From Halopseudomonas bauzanensis (lineage in GTDB: Bacteria; Pseudomonadota; Gammaproteobacteria; Pseudomonadales; Pseudomonadaceae), in assembly GCF_900114735.1 (NCBI RefSeq), contig NZ_FOUA01000002.1, positions 1 to 64,000 of the forward strand: a stretch of 64,000 bases of DNA. Reading direction: 5' to 3'. Position numbers and translations under genes: made by a program. Shown piece after piece: positions 18,241 to 26,943 of this stretch. Each line of letters starts with the position of its first letter. The first letter of the stretch is position 1. Under the pieces are notes generated by a model that was given only the letters and a program-made list of their open reading frames with translations, had not been told where the DNA came from and did not search any database.

Positions 18241-18969
18241 ATGTCCAGACCACCCGTTGCCGTTGTCATCGGCGCCGGCGATGCCACCGGCGGGGCCATT
18301 GCCCGGCGCTTCGCCCGTGAAGGTTTCACCCTGTGCGTCACCCGCCGCCAGGCCGATAAACTTGAGCCGCTGGTCAGCGATATCGCAGCGGCCGGCGGCG
18401 CCGCCCATGCCTTTGGTTGCGATGCCCGCAGTGAAGAACAGATGGTCGCGCTGTTCAGCGATATCGAACGGGACATAGGTCCCATCGAGGTGGTGGTGTT
18501 CAATATCGGTGCCAACGTACGATTCTCGATTACCGAAACCACCGAACGGGTGTACCGCAAGGTCTGGGAAATGGCGGCGCTGTCGGGCTTCCTCACCGGC
18601 CGCGAAGCAGCCAAGGCGATGTTGCCCCGGGCTCGCGGAACCATCATTTTCACCGGTGCCACCGCCTCGCTGCGGGGCGGCAATGGTTTCAGTGCCTTCG
18701 CCGGCGCCAAGTTCGCGCTGCGCGCCCTGGCCCAGAGCATGGCGCGCGAACTCGGGCCGCAGGGCATTCATGTCGCCCACCCGATCATCGACGGAGCCAT
18801 CGACACCGCGTTTATCCGCGACAACTTCCCCGAGCGCTACGCGTTGAAAGACCAGGGCGGCATTCTCGACCCGGAGCACATCGCCGAACAGTACTGGCAA
18901 CTGCATTGCCAGCCACGGGACTGCTGGACCCATGAACTGGATCTGCGGCCCTGGATGGAAACCTTCTGA
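18241..18969 (+). CDS. Short-chain dehydrogenase/reductase-like protein lacking the catalytic Tyr
   Basis: A 242-residue Rossmann protein. The cofactor loop reads VVIGAGDATGGAIARRFA and the NNAG-equivalent is FNIGANV. Where classical SDRs have Tyr-x3-Lys, this protein has FAGAK, with Phe replacing Tyr, so ordinary hydride-transfer chemistry is unlikely or altered. The upstream serine region (FTGATASLRGG) shows Thr/Ala. Start ATG has an AAGGAG site. Co-directional with the DsbA-like isomerase 25 bases downstream and divergent from hxlR. Related FAGAK proteins occur in other pseudomonads. Substrate is unknown. Confidence 0.8.
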   Translation: MSRPPVAVVIGAGDATGGAIARRFAREGFTLCVTRRQADKLEPLVSDIAAAGGAAHAFGCDARSEEQMVALFSDIERDIGPIEVVVFNIGANVRFSITETTERVYRKVWEMAALSGFLTGREAAKAMLPRARGTIIFTGATASLRGGNGFSAFAGAKFALRALAQSMARELGPQGIHVAHPIIDGAIDTAFIRDNFPERYALKDQGGILDPEHIAEQYWQLHCQPRDCWTHELDLRPWMETF

Positions 18970-18994
18970 CCCCCACCACCACAGGACAATGCAC

Positions 18995-19588
18995 ATGAAC
19001 AAGAAAGTCGAATTCTATTTTGATGTAGGCAGCCCTGCCAGTTACCTGGCCTGGACCCAGATCACCGGTCTGGCGCAGCGCCACGATGCCGAACTGGCAT
19101 ACAAGCCGATGCTGCTGGGCGGCGTGTTCAAGGCCACCGGCAATAGCTCCCCAGCGACCGTGCCGGCGAAGGGGCGTTATACCCGCGAGGATTTTCAACG
19201 TTACGCGCGGCGCTATGCTGTGCCGTTCCAGCAGAATCCGTTCTTCCCGATCAACACCATGCAGCTGATGCGCGGCGCGGCCGCCTACCTGGGTACCGAT
19301 CGCTTCGTCCCGTACGTCAATGCGGTGTTTCAGGCCATCTGGGTCGATCAACAGGATATGGGCAACCCCGAGGTGGTCGCTGCCGTGCTGAGTCGCCACG
19401 GTTTTGATATGGCTGAACTACAGCAGAAGATCAATGATCCGGTGGTGAAAGACCAGCTGCGGCAGATCACCGAGGAGGCCATCGAACGGGGCGTTTTCGG
19501 TGCGCCGACCTTCTTTGCCGGGGACGAAATGTTCTTCGGTCAGGATCGGCTGGAATTCGTGGAGGAAGCGCTGAGCCGAGCTCAGTGA
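18995..19588 (+). CDS. DsbA-family / 2-hydroxychromene-2-carboxylate isomerase-like protein
   Basis: A 197-residue kappa-GST/DsbA-fold protein of the 2-hydroxychromene-2-carboxylate isomerase family. It begins KVEFYFDVGSPASYLAW, with the conserved Ser that polarises glutathione in place of the Dsb CxxC. It ends with GVFGAPTFFAGDEMFFGQDRL, the family cis-Pro and substrate-side motif. The ATG at 18995 fits the AGGACA site better than the ATG at 18989. It forms a two-gene unit with the SDR. The name reflects fold, and a naphthalene-pathway role is not implied here. Confidence 0.83.
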   Translation: MNKKVEFYFDVGSPASYLAWTQITGLAQRHDAELAYKPMLLGGVFKATGNSSPATVPAKGRYTREDFQRYARRYAVPFQQNPFFPINTMQLMRGAAAYLGTDRFVPYVNAVFQAIWVDQQDMGNPEVVAAVLSRHGFDMAELQQKINDPVVKDQLRQITEEAIERGVFGAPTFFAGDEMFFGQDRLEFVEEALSRAQ

Positions 19589-19598
19589 TCGCAAGTCG

Positions 19599-19615
19599 AT
19601 GTGGGAGCGGCCTTG
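19599..19615. repeat. REP-like fragment
   Basis: GTGGGAGCGGCCTTGAC resembles the core half of short Pseudomonas REP elements. The core GGAGCGGCCTTG recurs exactly at about 57177-57188. Only one arm is visible here. Confidence 0.4.
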
Positions 19616-19661
19616 ACTTGATAACCTGCCGGGCATAGCGTGAGCAGCGCATCGGCCCGGT

Positions 19662-20015
19662 ATGGACTTCATGATTTCACTTGCATTCAAGGCGCTGCTC
19701 GGCGCACTGGCGGTTCTGCTCATTGCGCTGTTGGCGCGCTCCAAGAGTTTCTATATCGCCGGACTGGTGCCGCTGTTTCCCACCTTTGCGGTGATCGCCC
19801 ACTACATTATCGGCAGCGCCCGCCCGGCGGCGGACCTGCGTACCACAGCCATCTTCGGCTTATGGTCGCTGTTGCCCTACGCCATCTATCTTGCGGTGAT
19901 CGCCTGGGGTGCCGGCAAGCTGCCGCTGCCTGCCATCCTGCTGTTGGCGATGCTCGCCTGGGGCGTGGCCGCGACCCTGCTGATCATGCTGTGGGTGCGG
20001 TTCCAGCCAAGCTGA
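19662..20015 (+). CDS. glpM: GlpM-family inner-membrane protein
   Basis: A 117-residue hydrophobic protein with four predicted helices. It matches Pseudomonas GlpM in FKALLGALAVLLIALLARSKSFYIAGLVPLFPTF and the following IAHYIIGS. GlpM was linked to alginate production and glycerol metabolism in P. aeruginosa, but its biochemical role is not settled. The start is the ATG at 19662, and a second ATG three codons later is equally usable. The glpFKRD genes are not adjacent. Convergent with dtd, with only 2 bases between. Confidence 0.8.
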   Translation: MDFMISLAFKALLGALAVLLIALLARSKSFYIAGLVPLFPTFAVIAHYIIGSARPAADLRTTAIFGLWSLLPYAIYLAVIAWGAGKLPLPAILLLAMLAWGVAATLLIMLWVRFQPS

Positions 20016-20017
20016 GG

Positions 20018-20455
20018 TCAGGTTTCCAGCAGCAGGGTCACTGGCCCATCATTGACCAGATGCACCTGCATGTCCGCACCGAACCGCCCGGTAGCCACCT
20101 GTGACCATTGTTCGCCCGCCCGCTGCAGCAGGTAATCGAACAATTCGGCAGCCTGCTGCGGTGGCGCCGCGGTGGAGAATCCCGGGCGCAGCCCCTTGCG
20201 CGTATCGGCCGCCAGGGTGAACTGGGATACCAGCAACAATCCGCCCTGTACGTCCTGCACCGAGCAATTCATGCGCCCCTCGGCATCACTGAACACGCGA
20301 TAGTTGAGCAACTTGTGCAACAGCCGGTCGGCACTGGCCCGATCATCCTGCGGCTCGATGCCAACCAGCACCAGCAAGCCCTGATCGATGGCGCCGACAA
20401 TCTCGCCCGCCACCTCCACCCGGGCCTGGCTGACCCGCTGCAACAGCCCCTTCAT
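20018..20455 (-). CDS. dtd: D-aminoacyl-tRNA deacylase
   Basis: A 145-residue homodimeric proofreading enzyme that hydrolyses D-Tyr and other D-amino acids from tRNA. The active-site motif SQFTLAAD and the cross-subunit Gly-cisPro motif in NDGPVTLLLE are both present. MKGLLQRVSQARVEV is the typical start. It lies one base after the pip stop, so the pair is an operon, a neighbourhood also seen in other pseudomonads. Confidence 0.95.
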   Translation of the reverse strand: MKGLLQRVSQARVEVAGEIVGAIDQGLLVLVGIEPQDDRASADRLLHKLLNYRVFSDAEGRMNCSVQDVQGGLLLVSQFTLAADTRKGLRPGFSTAAPPQQAAELFDYLLQRAGEQWSQVATGRFGADMQVHLVNDGPVTLLLET

Positions 20456-20456
20456 G

Positions 20457-21428
20457 CTATTCCGCCTCCGGCGCCAGCTTCAGCAGTTGCCGGGCCATGC
20501 TCTGGGTAGCGCGCACCAGGGCATCGGCAATACCCGGCTCGGAAGCCGCGTGACCCGCATCGCGGATGATCTGCAATTCGCTGCCGGGCCAACGCTGATG
20601 CAGCGCGTGGGCATTATCCAGCGGACAGACCATGTCGTAGCGACCATGGACGATGATGCCGGGGATATGTGCAATCTTCGGCATATTGCGCAGTAGCTGA
20701 TCCGGTTCAAGGAAAGACTGGTTGATGAAGTAGTGGCACTCAATCCGCGCCATGGCCAGCGCGCGCCGCGACTCGGTAAAGCGGTCGACCAGCTGGGCAC
20801 TGGGCCGCAGGGTGGCGCAGCAACCTTCCCAGCCGGACCAGGCCCGGGCGGCATGCATCTGGCAGATTTCATCGTCCCCGGTCAGGCGTCGGTAGTAGGC
20901 GGCTACCATGTCATCGCGCTCCGCCTCCGGGATCAACGCCTGGTAGTTCTCCCAGTAATCGGGAAAGATGCGGCTGGCGCCTTCCTGATAGAACCAGTGG
21001 ATATCCTCGTCGCGGCACAGGAAGATCCCGCGCAGAATCATGCCCAGCACCCGGTCAGGATGCGCCTGGGCATAGGCCAGGGCGAGGGTCGAACCCCAGG
21101 AACCGCCAAACAGCACCCACTTGTCGATCCCCAGGTGGATGCGCAGCGCCTCCATATCCTCGATCAGCGCGGCGGTGGTGTTGTTTTCCAAGCTGGCGTG
21201 GGGCGTGGAACGGCCGGCACCACGCTGATCGAAGGTGATGATGCGGTAGATCGACGGATCGAAGAAGCGTCGGCTCAGGTTGTCGCAGCCACCACCCGGC
21301 CCACCATGAATGAACACCACCGGCAGCCCGTCTTCCTGACCACTCTCGTCGACATAAAGCACATGGGGCGCTTCGACCGCCAGATCATGACGGGCGAAGG
21401 GCTTTATCTCCGGATACAGCAGTTGCAT
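20457..21428 (-). CDS. pip: Proline iminopeptidase
   Basis: A 323-residue alpha/beta-hydrolase of peptidase family S33 that removes N-terminal proline. The oxyanion-hole region is HGGPGGG, the nucleophile elbow is GGSWGS, the acid lies in HGRYDMVCP and the histidine in RDAGHAASEPG. The protein begins MQLLYPEIKPFARHDL, and its ATG has a GGGAGT site. It is upstream of dtd in the same unit. Cytoplasmic, with no signal peptide. Confidence 0.93.
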   Translation of the reverse strand: MQLLYPEIKPFARHDLAVEAPHVLYVDESGQEDGLPVVFIHGGPGGGCDNLSRRFFDPSIYRIITFDQRGAGRSTPHASLENNTTAALIEDMEALRIHLGIDKWVLFGGSWGSTLALAYAQAHPDRVLGMILRGIFLCRDEDIHWFYQEGASRIFPDYWENYQALIPEAERDDMVAAYYRRLTGDDEICQMHAARAWSGWEGCCATLRPSAQLVDRFTESRRALAMARIECHYFINQSFLEPDQLLRNMPKIAHIPGIIVHGRYDMVCPLDNAHALHQRWPGSELQIIRDAGHAASEPGIADALVRATQSMARQLLKLAPEAE

Positions 21429-21472
21429 GGTTCGTACTCCCGGGTTGGCGGCCAGGCCGCATCAGGTAAGGC

Positions 21473-22054
21473 TCAGCCGCCGAAGGGGCGGACACCGATC
21501 AGCGCGCCGTGCAACCACATGGCAAAGACCACCCAGGCGACCAATCCGACCACAATGGCAATCAGGTCCCGACTGAAGCCGACCGCCGGATAGCTCACGC
21601 CGGCCAGACGATCACGCCGGCGCAAGACCACATACAGCGCTACCGCCCAGGCGAGGAAACCACCAAACAGCAGCAGGTCGGCCAGCGTGCCATTGGCGAT
21701 CAGGTGGGCGATGGCCCAGAACTTGACGCCCAGCAGCATGGGATGGCCGACCCGGGCCTTGATATGAGTTCCGGGAATATAGGTGGCCGCCAGCAGGATG
21801 AAGGCCGGAACCGTCAGTAGCGCAGCAAGATGGCGGGTCCACATGGGCGACAGCCACAGCCAGGTCGGCGACAACCGTGCCTGCCCGTAGCCCCAGATGA
21901 TCAGCAGCAGCCCCACCAGCGAAATAACAGCATAGAATCCCTTCCAGGCCAGCAAGCCGCGCCGGTCGATCTGTGCGACCCGCCAGTCAGCAGCAAACAG
22001 GCGAGTCGAATGTATCCCGAGAAACAGCACCAAACCCAATATCAACGCCAGCAT
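21473..22054 (-). CDS. NnrU-family membrane protein
   Basis: A 193-residue integral membrane protein with about five or six helices. It matches the NnrU family in LGIHSTRLF, WKGFYAVISLVGLLLIIWGYG and the HPMLLGVKFWAIAHLIANG segment. NnrU was named in a denitrifier, but the family is widespread in non-denitrifiers and resembles isoprenylcysteine methyltransferase-like membrane proteins. No denitrification genes are near. Start ATG has AAGGAGATC. Not in an obvious operon with pip (44 bases apart). Confidence 0.85.
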   Translation of the reverse strand: MLALILGLVLFLGIHSTRLFAADWRVAQIDRRGLLAWKGFYAVISLVGLLLIIWGYGQARLSPTWLWLSPMWTRHLAALLTVPAFILLAATYIPGTHIKARVGHPMLLGVKFWAIAHLIANGTLADLLLFGGFLAWAVALYVVLRRRDRLAGVSYPAVGFSRDLIAIVVGLVAWVVFAMWLHGALIGVRPFGG

Positions 22055-22074
22055 GTAGATCTCCTTGATTATTA

Positions 22075-23031
22075 TCAGTGTTCCAGACGGGCCTTGAGCG
22101 AACCCTCAGCCGAGCGCAGCAGCAAGGCACCGGTATCGTCGAAATCAAAGCCCTGCAGGCTCTGCAGATTGCGCAGCACCCGTTGCTCCTGTTCCATCAG
22201 CGAAGGCGCGCAGGCCATGCGGGTGGTGGCCGGCTGATTGATGGTCAGGCTTTCACCGGTCAGCTGGTATTCTCCCATGAAGCTGTTGCAGGAGGCACGG
22301 CCATTCACCTGGCCGTTACGCCAGAAATTCAGGGTCACACGGGAGCGGTCGATAATGCCACCGCCATTGATATCCTCCACTACCCACTCTCCGCCCTGCA
22401 GCAGCCGGCCCGGATCACCACCGCAGCCGTTCAGGGTAACGCCGTCCACCTGCACGCTGACCTGCTGCGGATAGGGCATTCCGCTCATGGTGTCACGGCA
22501 CAGCTGATCGCTGGCCTGCAACCGGATCGGTGGGTTGCCGCTGGTCACCACCTCGCCGGCGGTCTCGCCCGCCATATAGGGCTGGGCCGGTGATTCACCT
22601 TCGTTGAGCCGGTTCAGGGTCAATTGGCCACCCTCCAACGTCACCGACCAGAAGGGTTCGTTGCCGGCGGCGCGGTAGGGCTCGATGATGCTGTCGCTCG
22701 GCGCGCACAGTGGGTAGTCGTCACCACGCAACACCAGCCAGGCTTGCTGGCCCTTGAACCACAGGCTGGTCTCCGGCTCACCCGCGGCCACATAACGCGC
22801 ACCGGAGGCGCTGATCGCCCGGCTCAGGGCGAACTGCTCATCGCCGACCGTCAGCAGCAGGTCATCATCGCCCTTGGCGGAAATCGGCAGACGCCCGCAA
22901 TTCAGCTCGGCGGTAAAAGGCTCACCACCACCGATCCGGGGCACGGTGGTATCCGGCGCCGAGGTGCTGCAACCGGCCAGCGTGGTCAGGGCAGCGGCAA
23001 GCACGGCCGATGGCAGGATGTTGGTATGCAT
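22075..23031 (-). CDS. META-domain outer-membrane-type lipoprotein
   Basis: A 318-residue predicted lipoprotein: signal peptide with lipobox LAGC (Cys21). The N-terminal half carries a COG3650-like domain (AAGNEPFWSVTLEGGQL and PCSDTMS-type region CRDTMSGMPYP). The C-terminal half is a META/HslJ domain (GGEWVVEDINGGGI ... ASCNSFMGEYQL). Ser after Cys21 predicts outer-membrane sorting. A MliC-like segment may precede these domains. HslJ-type proteins are linked to novobiocin or heat stress, and the role here is unknown. The start has a GAGGAG site. Confidence 0.82.
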   Translation of the reverse strand: MHTNILPSAVLAAALTTLAGCSTSAPDTTVPRIGGGEPFTAELNCGRLPISAKGDDDLLLTVGDEQFALSRAISASGARYVAAGEPETSLWFKGQQAWLVLRGDDYPLCAPSDSIIEPYRAAGNEPFWSVTLEGGQLTLNRLNEGESPAQPYMAGETAGEVVTSGNPPIRLQASDQLCRDTMSGMPYPQQVSVQVDGVTLNGCGGDPGRLLQGGEWVVEDINGGGIIDRSRVTLNFWRNGQVNGRASCNSFMGEYQLTGESLTINQPATTRMACAPSLMEQEQRVLRNLQSLQGFDFDDTGALLLRSAEGSLKARLEH

Positions 23032-23080
23032 GGTCAGACTCCTCGAATATGAATCGATACGACAGTAAGGTATCCCGGGC

Positions 23081-23617
23081 TCAGAATGAGGAACCCGGCT
23101 GGGTCAGAAATTGCAATTCTTCCTCGGTGGAGGCTCGCCCCAACACGCGGTTACGATGCGGATAGCGGCCGAAGCGCCGCAGGATATCCCGGTGCTGCAG
23201 TTCGAAGTCCAGACTGGATTCCATACCGGGTGTGTCAAACAGCACGACCGCCCGCTCATGGACCATCAGCGACTCACTGTGCATGAATGGCATATACAGG
23301 AAGCTGCGCTGTATCACCGGCAGGGCCAGATCGGCGCCGGCGGCAATAGCCTCCTGGGCCAGCACCAGCGCCATCCCGTCATGGGCGAAAGAATCGGGTT
23401 GGTCACGGTGGATGTTGCGCGAGAACTGGTCAAGCAGAATGATCTCGGCCAGCCGCCCCTCGGGCGTGGCGCGCCATTCCCATAGCTCACCCCTGGCGGC
23501 CTGCCGATGCAGCTCGCCAAAGCGTTGCTCGATCAATTGATCCAGCTGCGCATCTTTCTTCCACCACATCGCCGGCTTGAGCTGATCAAACCAGAAATCG
23601 AGAATCTGCTGGTGCAT
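23081..23617 (-). CDS. DUF924 family protein
   Basis: A 178-residue all-alpha protein of the DUF924 family. Landmarks are ILDFWFDQLKPAMWWKKD at the start, LDQFSRNIHRD, and the C-terminal RDILRRFGRYPHRNRVLGR. The fold is TPR-like. No activity is established. The ATG at 23617 is preceded by GGAGGG, and 24 extra upstream residues in the open frame are unlike the family. Divergent from the glycine riboswitch. Confidence 0.85.
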   Translation of the reverse strand: MHQQILDFWFDQLKPAMWWKKDAQLDQLIEQRFGELHRQAARGELWEWRATPEGRLAEIILLDQFSRNIHRDQPDSFAHDGMALVLAQEAIAAGADLALPVIQRSFLYMPFMHSESLMVHERAVVLFDTPGMESSLDFELQHRDILRRFGRYPHRNRVLGRASTEEELQFLTQPGSSF

Positions 23618-23728
23618 TGGTCCCTCCGCTTGCTGCTGGGGAAAACAGTCCCAGTGTAACCAATCTGCCGGCCCGGCGCCGGGCGACACAATGAAGCAGT
23701 CAGCAATAGCAAAGCCAGGCGCTTGCTG

Positions 23729-23734
23729 TATAAT
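23729..23734 (+). promoter_or_regulatory. -10 box of the riboswitch promoter
   Basis: A consensus TATAAT lies about 10 bases before the first aptamer. No good -35 hexamer is seen at the right distance, so only the -10 element is claimed. Confidence 0.5.
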
Positions 23735-23740
23735 CGCCGG

Positions 23741-23955
23741 TCGCAGGAGAGAGGGGCCCCAGGCCTCCGCCGAAGGCGCAAACTCCCATAATCGCTCAGG
23801 TACCCATTACTGCGAATCACAGGACACCCGATACTGCCCAGCGCAGCGGGTGACCGCACAGCCAGCTGGAGAGAGGTTGCCAAGGCAACCCACCGAAGGG
23901 GCAAGCAGTCCATGACTGCGTAAACTCTCAGGTAAAAGGACAGGGGGAGAGGCGT
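23741..23955 (+). promoter_or_regulatory. Tandem glycine riboswitch
   Basis: Two consecutive glycine aptamers. The first (about 23743-23836) has GGAGAG, CGCCGAAGGCGCAA, GCTCAGGTA and AGGACA. The second (about 23863-23955) has GGAGAGAGG, CACCGAAGGGGCAA, AACTCTCAGGTAAAAGGACA and closing GGGGAGAGG. These are the family's invariant ACCGAAGG-GCAA and CTCAGG--AGGAC cores. It sits directly before the UPF0126 gene, whose start lies about 22 bases after the second aptamer. It probably controls that gene by exposing its ribosome-binding site when glycine is bound. Confidence 0.92.
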
Positions 23956-23976
23956 CACAGCTTGCAGGAGTTCTGT

Positions 23977-24597
23977 GTGCTTCTCTACATCTATCTGATC
24001 GCCATCACTGCCGAAGCCATGTCCGGCGCCCTGGCTGCCGGCCGCCGCAACATGGACATGTTCGGCGTCGCCTTCATAGCCTTTATCACTGCCCTGGGCG
24101 GCGGCACGGTCCGCGACATGCTGCTGGGCAACTATCCGGTCACCTGGACCCAGCATCCGGAGTACATCTACCTGACCATCTCCGCTGGCCTGCTGACCGT
24201 GCTGATCGCCCGTTTCATGCACCGGCTGCACAGCCTGTTCCTGATCCTTGATGCCATGGGGCTGATCGCCTTCACCGTGATCGGCTGCAACGTCGCCCTG
24301 CGGCTCGATTACCCCACCCCGGTCGTGATCATGGCCGGCATCACCACCGGTATTTTCGGCGGCATTCTGCGCGACCTGCTGTGCAATCGCACACCCATGG
24401 TGCTGCGCAAGGAGCTGTATGCCAGCGTTTCACTGGCGGTGGCGATTCTCTATCTGGTGCTGCGTCACTGGGGCATCAATCATGATGTGAACCTGCTGGC
24501 CTCCTTCAGCTTCGGCCTGGCAGTGCGGCTGGCGGCAATTCGCTGGTCGCTGGCACTGCCGGTGTTTTCCTACGCGCCGGGGCGCTGGAACGACTGA
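23977..24597 (+). CDS. UPF0126 / TRIC-family membrane protein, glycine-responsive
   Basis: A 206-residue inner-membrane protein made of two similar three-helix halves plus a seventh helix, as in trimeric intracellular cation channels. Signature glycine motifs occur in each half: ITALGGGTVRDMLLG and TTGIFGGILRDLLC. The GTG at 23977 is chosen because it follows AGGAG by 6 bases and gives MLLYIYLIAITAEAMSGA like homologues. The leading tandem glycine riboswitch suggests a role in glycine uptake or efflux, or in relieving glycine stress. Transport of glycine itself is inferred from the riboswitch. Confidence 0.88.
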   Translation: MLLYIYLIAITAEAMSGALAAGRRNMDMFGVAFIAFITALGGGTVRDMLLGNYPVTWTQHPEYIYLTISAGLLTVLIARFMHRLHSLFLILDAMGLIAFTVIGCNVALRLDYPTPVVIMAGITTGIFGGILRDLLCNRTPMVLRKELYASVSLAVAILYLVLRHWGINHDVNLLASFSFGLAVRLAAIRWSLALPVFSYAPGRWND

Positions 24598-24705
24598 TTC
24601 TCGAGCCGGCAACTGGCAAGGCTGCCTATTCCCCCGTATGGTCTACATTAAGAGCTGAAGCCATGCGAGAGAGCTTCGCCAGATGCCTGATAAGGAGGAC
24701 GCCCC

Positions 24706-26205
24706 GTGAGTGATTCAAACAGCAAAACGCCAACCGGCTCGACCATGAGTACCGGCGCACCGGCACCCAGCGATCGCAATTCTCTGACCATTGGCGCCAA
24801 TGGCCCGATCATGCTCCATGATGTGCACTTTCTGGAGCAGATGGCCCATTTCAACCGTGAGAAAGTGCCTGAGCGCCAACCCCATGCCAAGGGCGCCGGC
24901 GCCTTCGGTGTGTTCGAAACCACCGAAGATGTGTCCGCCTACACCAAGGCGGCGCTGTTCCAGAAAGGTAGCCAGACCGAGATGCTGGCGCGCTTCTCCA
25001 CCGTTGCCGGTGAGATGGGCAGCCCGGATACCTGGCGCGACGTGCGCGGCTTTTCGTTGAAGTTCTATACCGACGAAGGCAACTACGACCTGGTCGGTAA
25101 CAACACGCCGATCTTCTTCGTGCGTGACCCGATGAAATTCCCCCATTTCATCCGCAGCCAGAAACGCCTGCCCGACTCCGGCCTGCGCGACAACCACATG
25201 CAGTGGGACTTCTGGACCAACAACCCCGAATCGGCGCATCAGGTAACCTACCTGATGGGGCCGCGCGGCCTGCCGCGCACCTGGCGCCACATGAACGGCT
25301 ACGGCTCCCACACCTTCATGTGGGTCAATGCCGCCGGTGAGCGCTTCTGGGTCAAATACCACTTCCATACCGAGCAGGGCATGGAGTTCTTCAATAACGC
25401 CGAAGCTGCCGATATGGCGGGGATCGATGCGGACTATCACCGCCGCGATCTGTTCGAGGCCATCGCCCGCGGCGAGTACCCCAGCTGGATCATGTCAGTG
25501 CAGGTCATGCCCTATGCCGACGCCGCCACCTACCGCTTCAACCCCTTCGATCTGACCAAGATCTGGTCGCACAAGGATTACCCGCTGATCAAGGTCGGCA
25601 AGATGACCCTGACCCGCAACCCGGTGAATTTCTTTGCCGAGATCGAGCAGGCGGCCTTCTCGCCTGGCAATACGGTCCCGGGTATCGGCCTGTCTCCGGA
25701 CAAGATGCTGTTGGGCCGCGCCTTCGCCTACAACGACGCGCAGCGCAACCGCATCGGCACCAACTTCCATCAGTTGCCAGTGAACCGCCCCAAGGTGCCG
25801 GTCAACACCTACATGTTCGATGGTCAGATGACCTATGAGCACAGCGGCAACGCACCGGTGTACGCACCCAACAGCAGCGATCGCAGCTGGGCGGACAGTA
25901 CCGGCAAGATGGAGGATGGCTGGGAAGCGGACGGCGATATGGTGCGCAGCGCCTACGAACTACACTCCGAGGATGATGACTTCGGCCAGCCGGGCACGCT
26001 GGTGCGTGAAGTGTTCAACGATGAGGAACGCACCAAACTGGTCGACCAGGTAGCCGGCAGCCTGCTCGGCGGTGTGCGCAGCCCGGTGCTGGAGCGCGCC
26101 TTCGAGTACTGGCGCAACATCGATGCGGAGGTAGGACGGCGTATCGAAGAGAAGGTGCGGGCTCACTCGGCACCCGAGCCGGTGCCAGGCATGGGCGAAT
26201 CCTGA
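24706..26205 (+). CDS. Monofunctional haem catalase
   Basis: A 499-residue small-subunit catalase that dismutates hydrogen peroxide. The distal histidine lies in [15 protein letters not shown], the active Asn in the region [15 protein letters not shown], and the proximal haem-ligand Tyr in [14 protein letters not shown]. The GTG start at 24706 follows an ideal AAGGAGG. The N-terminus carries a 20-residue Ser/Thr/Pro-rich leader without hydrophobic character, so the protein is likely cytoplasmic. Length fits the katA/katB group, but which one cannot be told. No OxyR site was recognised. A convergent terminator follows. Confidence 0.95.
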   Translation: MSDSNSKTPTGSTMSTGAPAPSDRNSLTIGANGPIMLHDVHFLEQMAHFNREKVPERQPHAKGAGAFGVFETTEDVSAYTKAALFQKGSQTEMLARFSTVAGEMGSPDTWRDVRGFSLKFYTDEGNYDLVGNNTPIFFVRDPMKFPHFIRSQKRLPDSGLRDNHMQWDFWTNNPESAHQVTYLMGPRGLPRTWRHMNGYGSHTFMWVNAAGERFWVKYHFHTEQGMEFFNNAEAADMAGIDADYHRRDLFEAIARGEYPSWIMSVQVMPYADAATYRFNPFDLTKIWSHKDYPLIKVGKMTLTRNPVNFFAEIEQAAFSPGNTVPGIGLSPDKMLLGRAFAYNDAQRNRIGTNFHQLPVNRPKVPVNTYMFDGQMTYEHSGNAPVYAPNSSDRSWADSTGKMEDGWEADGDMVRSAYELHSEDDDFGQPGTLVREVFNDEERTKLVDQVAGSLLGGVRSPVLERAFEYWRNIDAEVGRRIEEKVRAHSAPEPVPGMGES

Positions 26206-26220
26206 TCTGAAGTCCTGATA

Positions 26221-26253
26221 ATGCGGGACCTGCGCAATGCAGGCCCCGTATTT
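26221..26253. terminator. Terminator between catalase and lrgB-like gene
   Basis: ATGCGGGACCTGC pairs with GCAGGCCCCGTA around a short loop, then TTT on the plus strand. It separates the convergent catalase and lrgB-like genes and probably serves both. Confidence 0.7.
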
Positions 26254-26256
26254 CAT

Positions 26257-26943
26257 TCAGCCCACGAACCAGGGCAGCAGCAACGCCGTCGCCAACCCAA
26301 GCAGACTCATCCCCAACGCCGCAAAGGCAGCACATTCGCCACCTTCGCGCAGCGCATGCGCCGTGCCGATGGCATGGGCATTCATGCCCAGGGTCAGCCC
26401 CCGCGCGGCGGGCGAGTCAACCCGTGCCAGACGCAGCAACGGCGGCGCCATCACGGTGCCGATCACCCCGGTCAGCATCACCAGCGCTGCGGTCATCGCC
26501 GCATCACCCCCGGCCTGCTCGGATAACAGCATGGCGATCGGCATGGTCACCGACTTGGGCGCCAGCGACATCAGCGTGACGAAGGGCGCGCCCAACAACC
26601 AGCCAAGCAGCAGGGTCAGCACCACAATCAGCACACCACCGACCAGCAGGGTGATCAGGATCGGCCACAGCAACATGCGGATGCGCTGGCGCTGCTGGTA
26701 CAGCGGCACCGCCAGCGCCACGGTCGCCGGGCCGAGCAACAGGGCGATCGGCTCCGCGGCTTCGCGGTAGATGAGGTAATCGATATCCAGCAGCAGGAGC
26801 ATCGCGATCACCAGCATCAGCGTCACGATTACCGGCTGCAGCAGCAGCGAACCAGTGCGTCGCTGCACCCAGAGCGCCACCTGATAGGCCGCTATGGTCA
26901 ACATCGGCGCAAACACCGGGATGGTTACCAGCAGAGCAATCAT
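26257..26943 (-). CDS. lrgB: LrgB/CidB-family membrane protein
   Basis: A 228-residue polytopic membrane protein of the LrgB/YohK family. Typical parts are the LLGPATVALAVPLYQQ segment, SLAPKSVTMPIAM and GMNAHAIGTAHALREG. LrgA/LrgB pairs act like holin/antiholin modules or as pyruvate-type transporters depending on species. The ATG at 26943 has AGGAGAG and overlaps the lrgA stop by ATGA, so the pair is coupled. Function in this organism is not established. Confidence 0.88.
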   Translation of the reverse strand: MIALLVTIPVFAPMLTIAAYQVALWVQRRTGSLLLQPVIVTLMLVIAMLLLLDIDYLIYREAAEPIALLLGPATVALAVPLYQQRQRIRMLLWPILITLLVGGVLIVVLTLLLGWLLGAPFVTLMSLAPKSVTMPIAMLLSEQAGGDAAMTAALVMLTGVIGTVMAPPLLRLARVDSPAARGLTLGMNAHAIGTAHALREGGECAAFAALGMSLLGLATALLLPWFVG

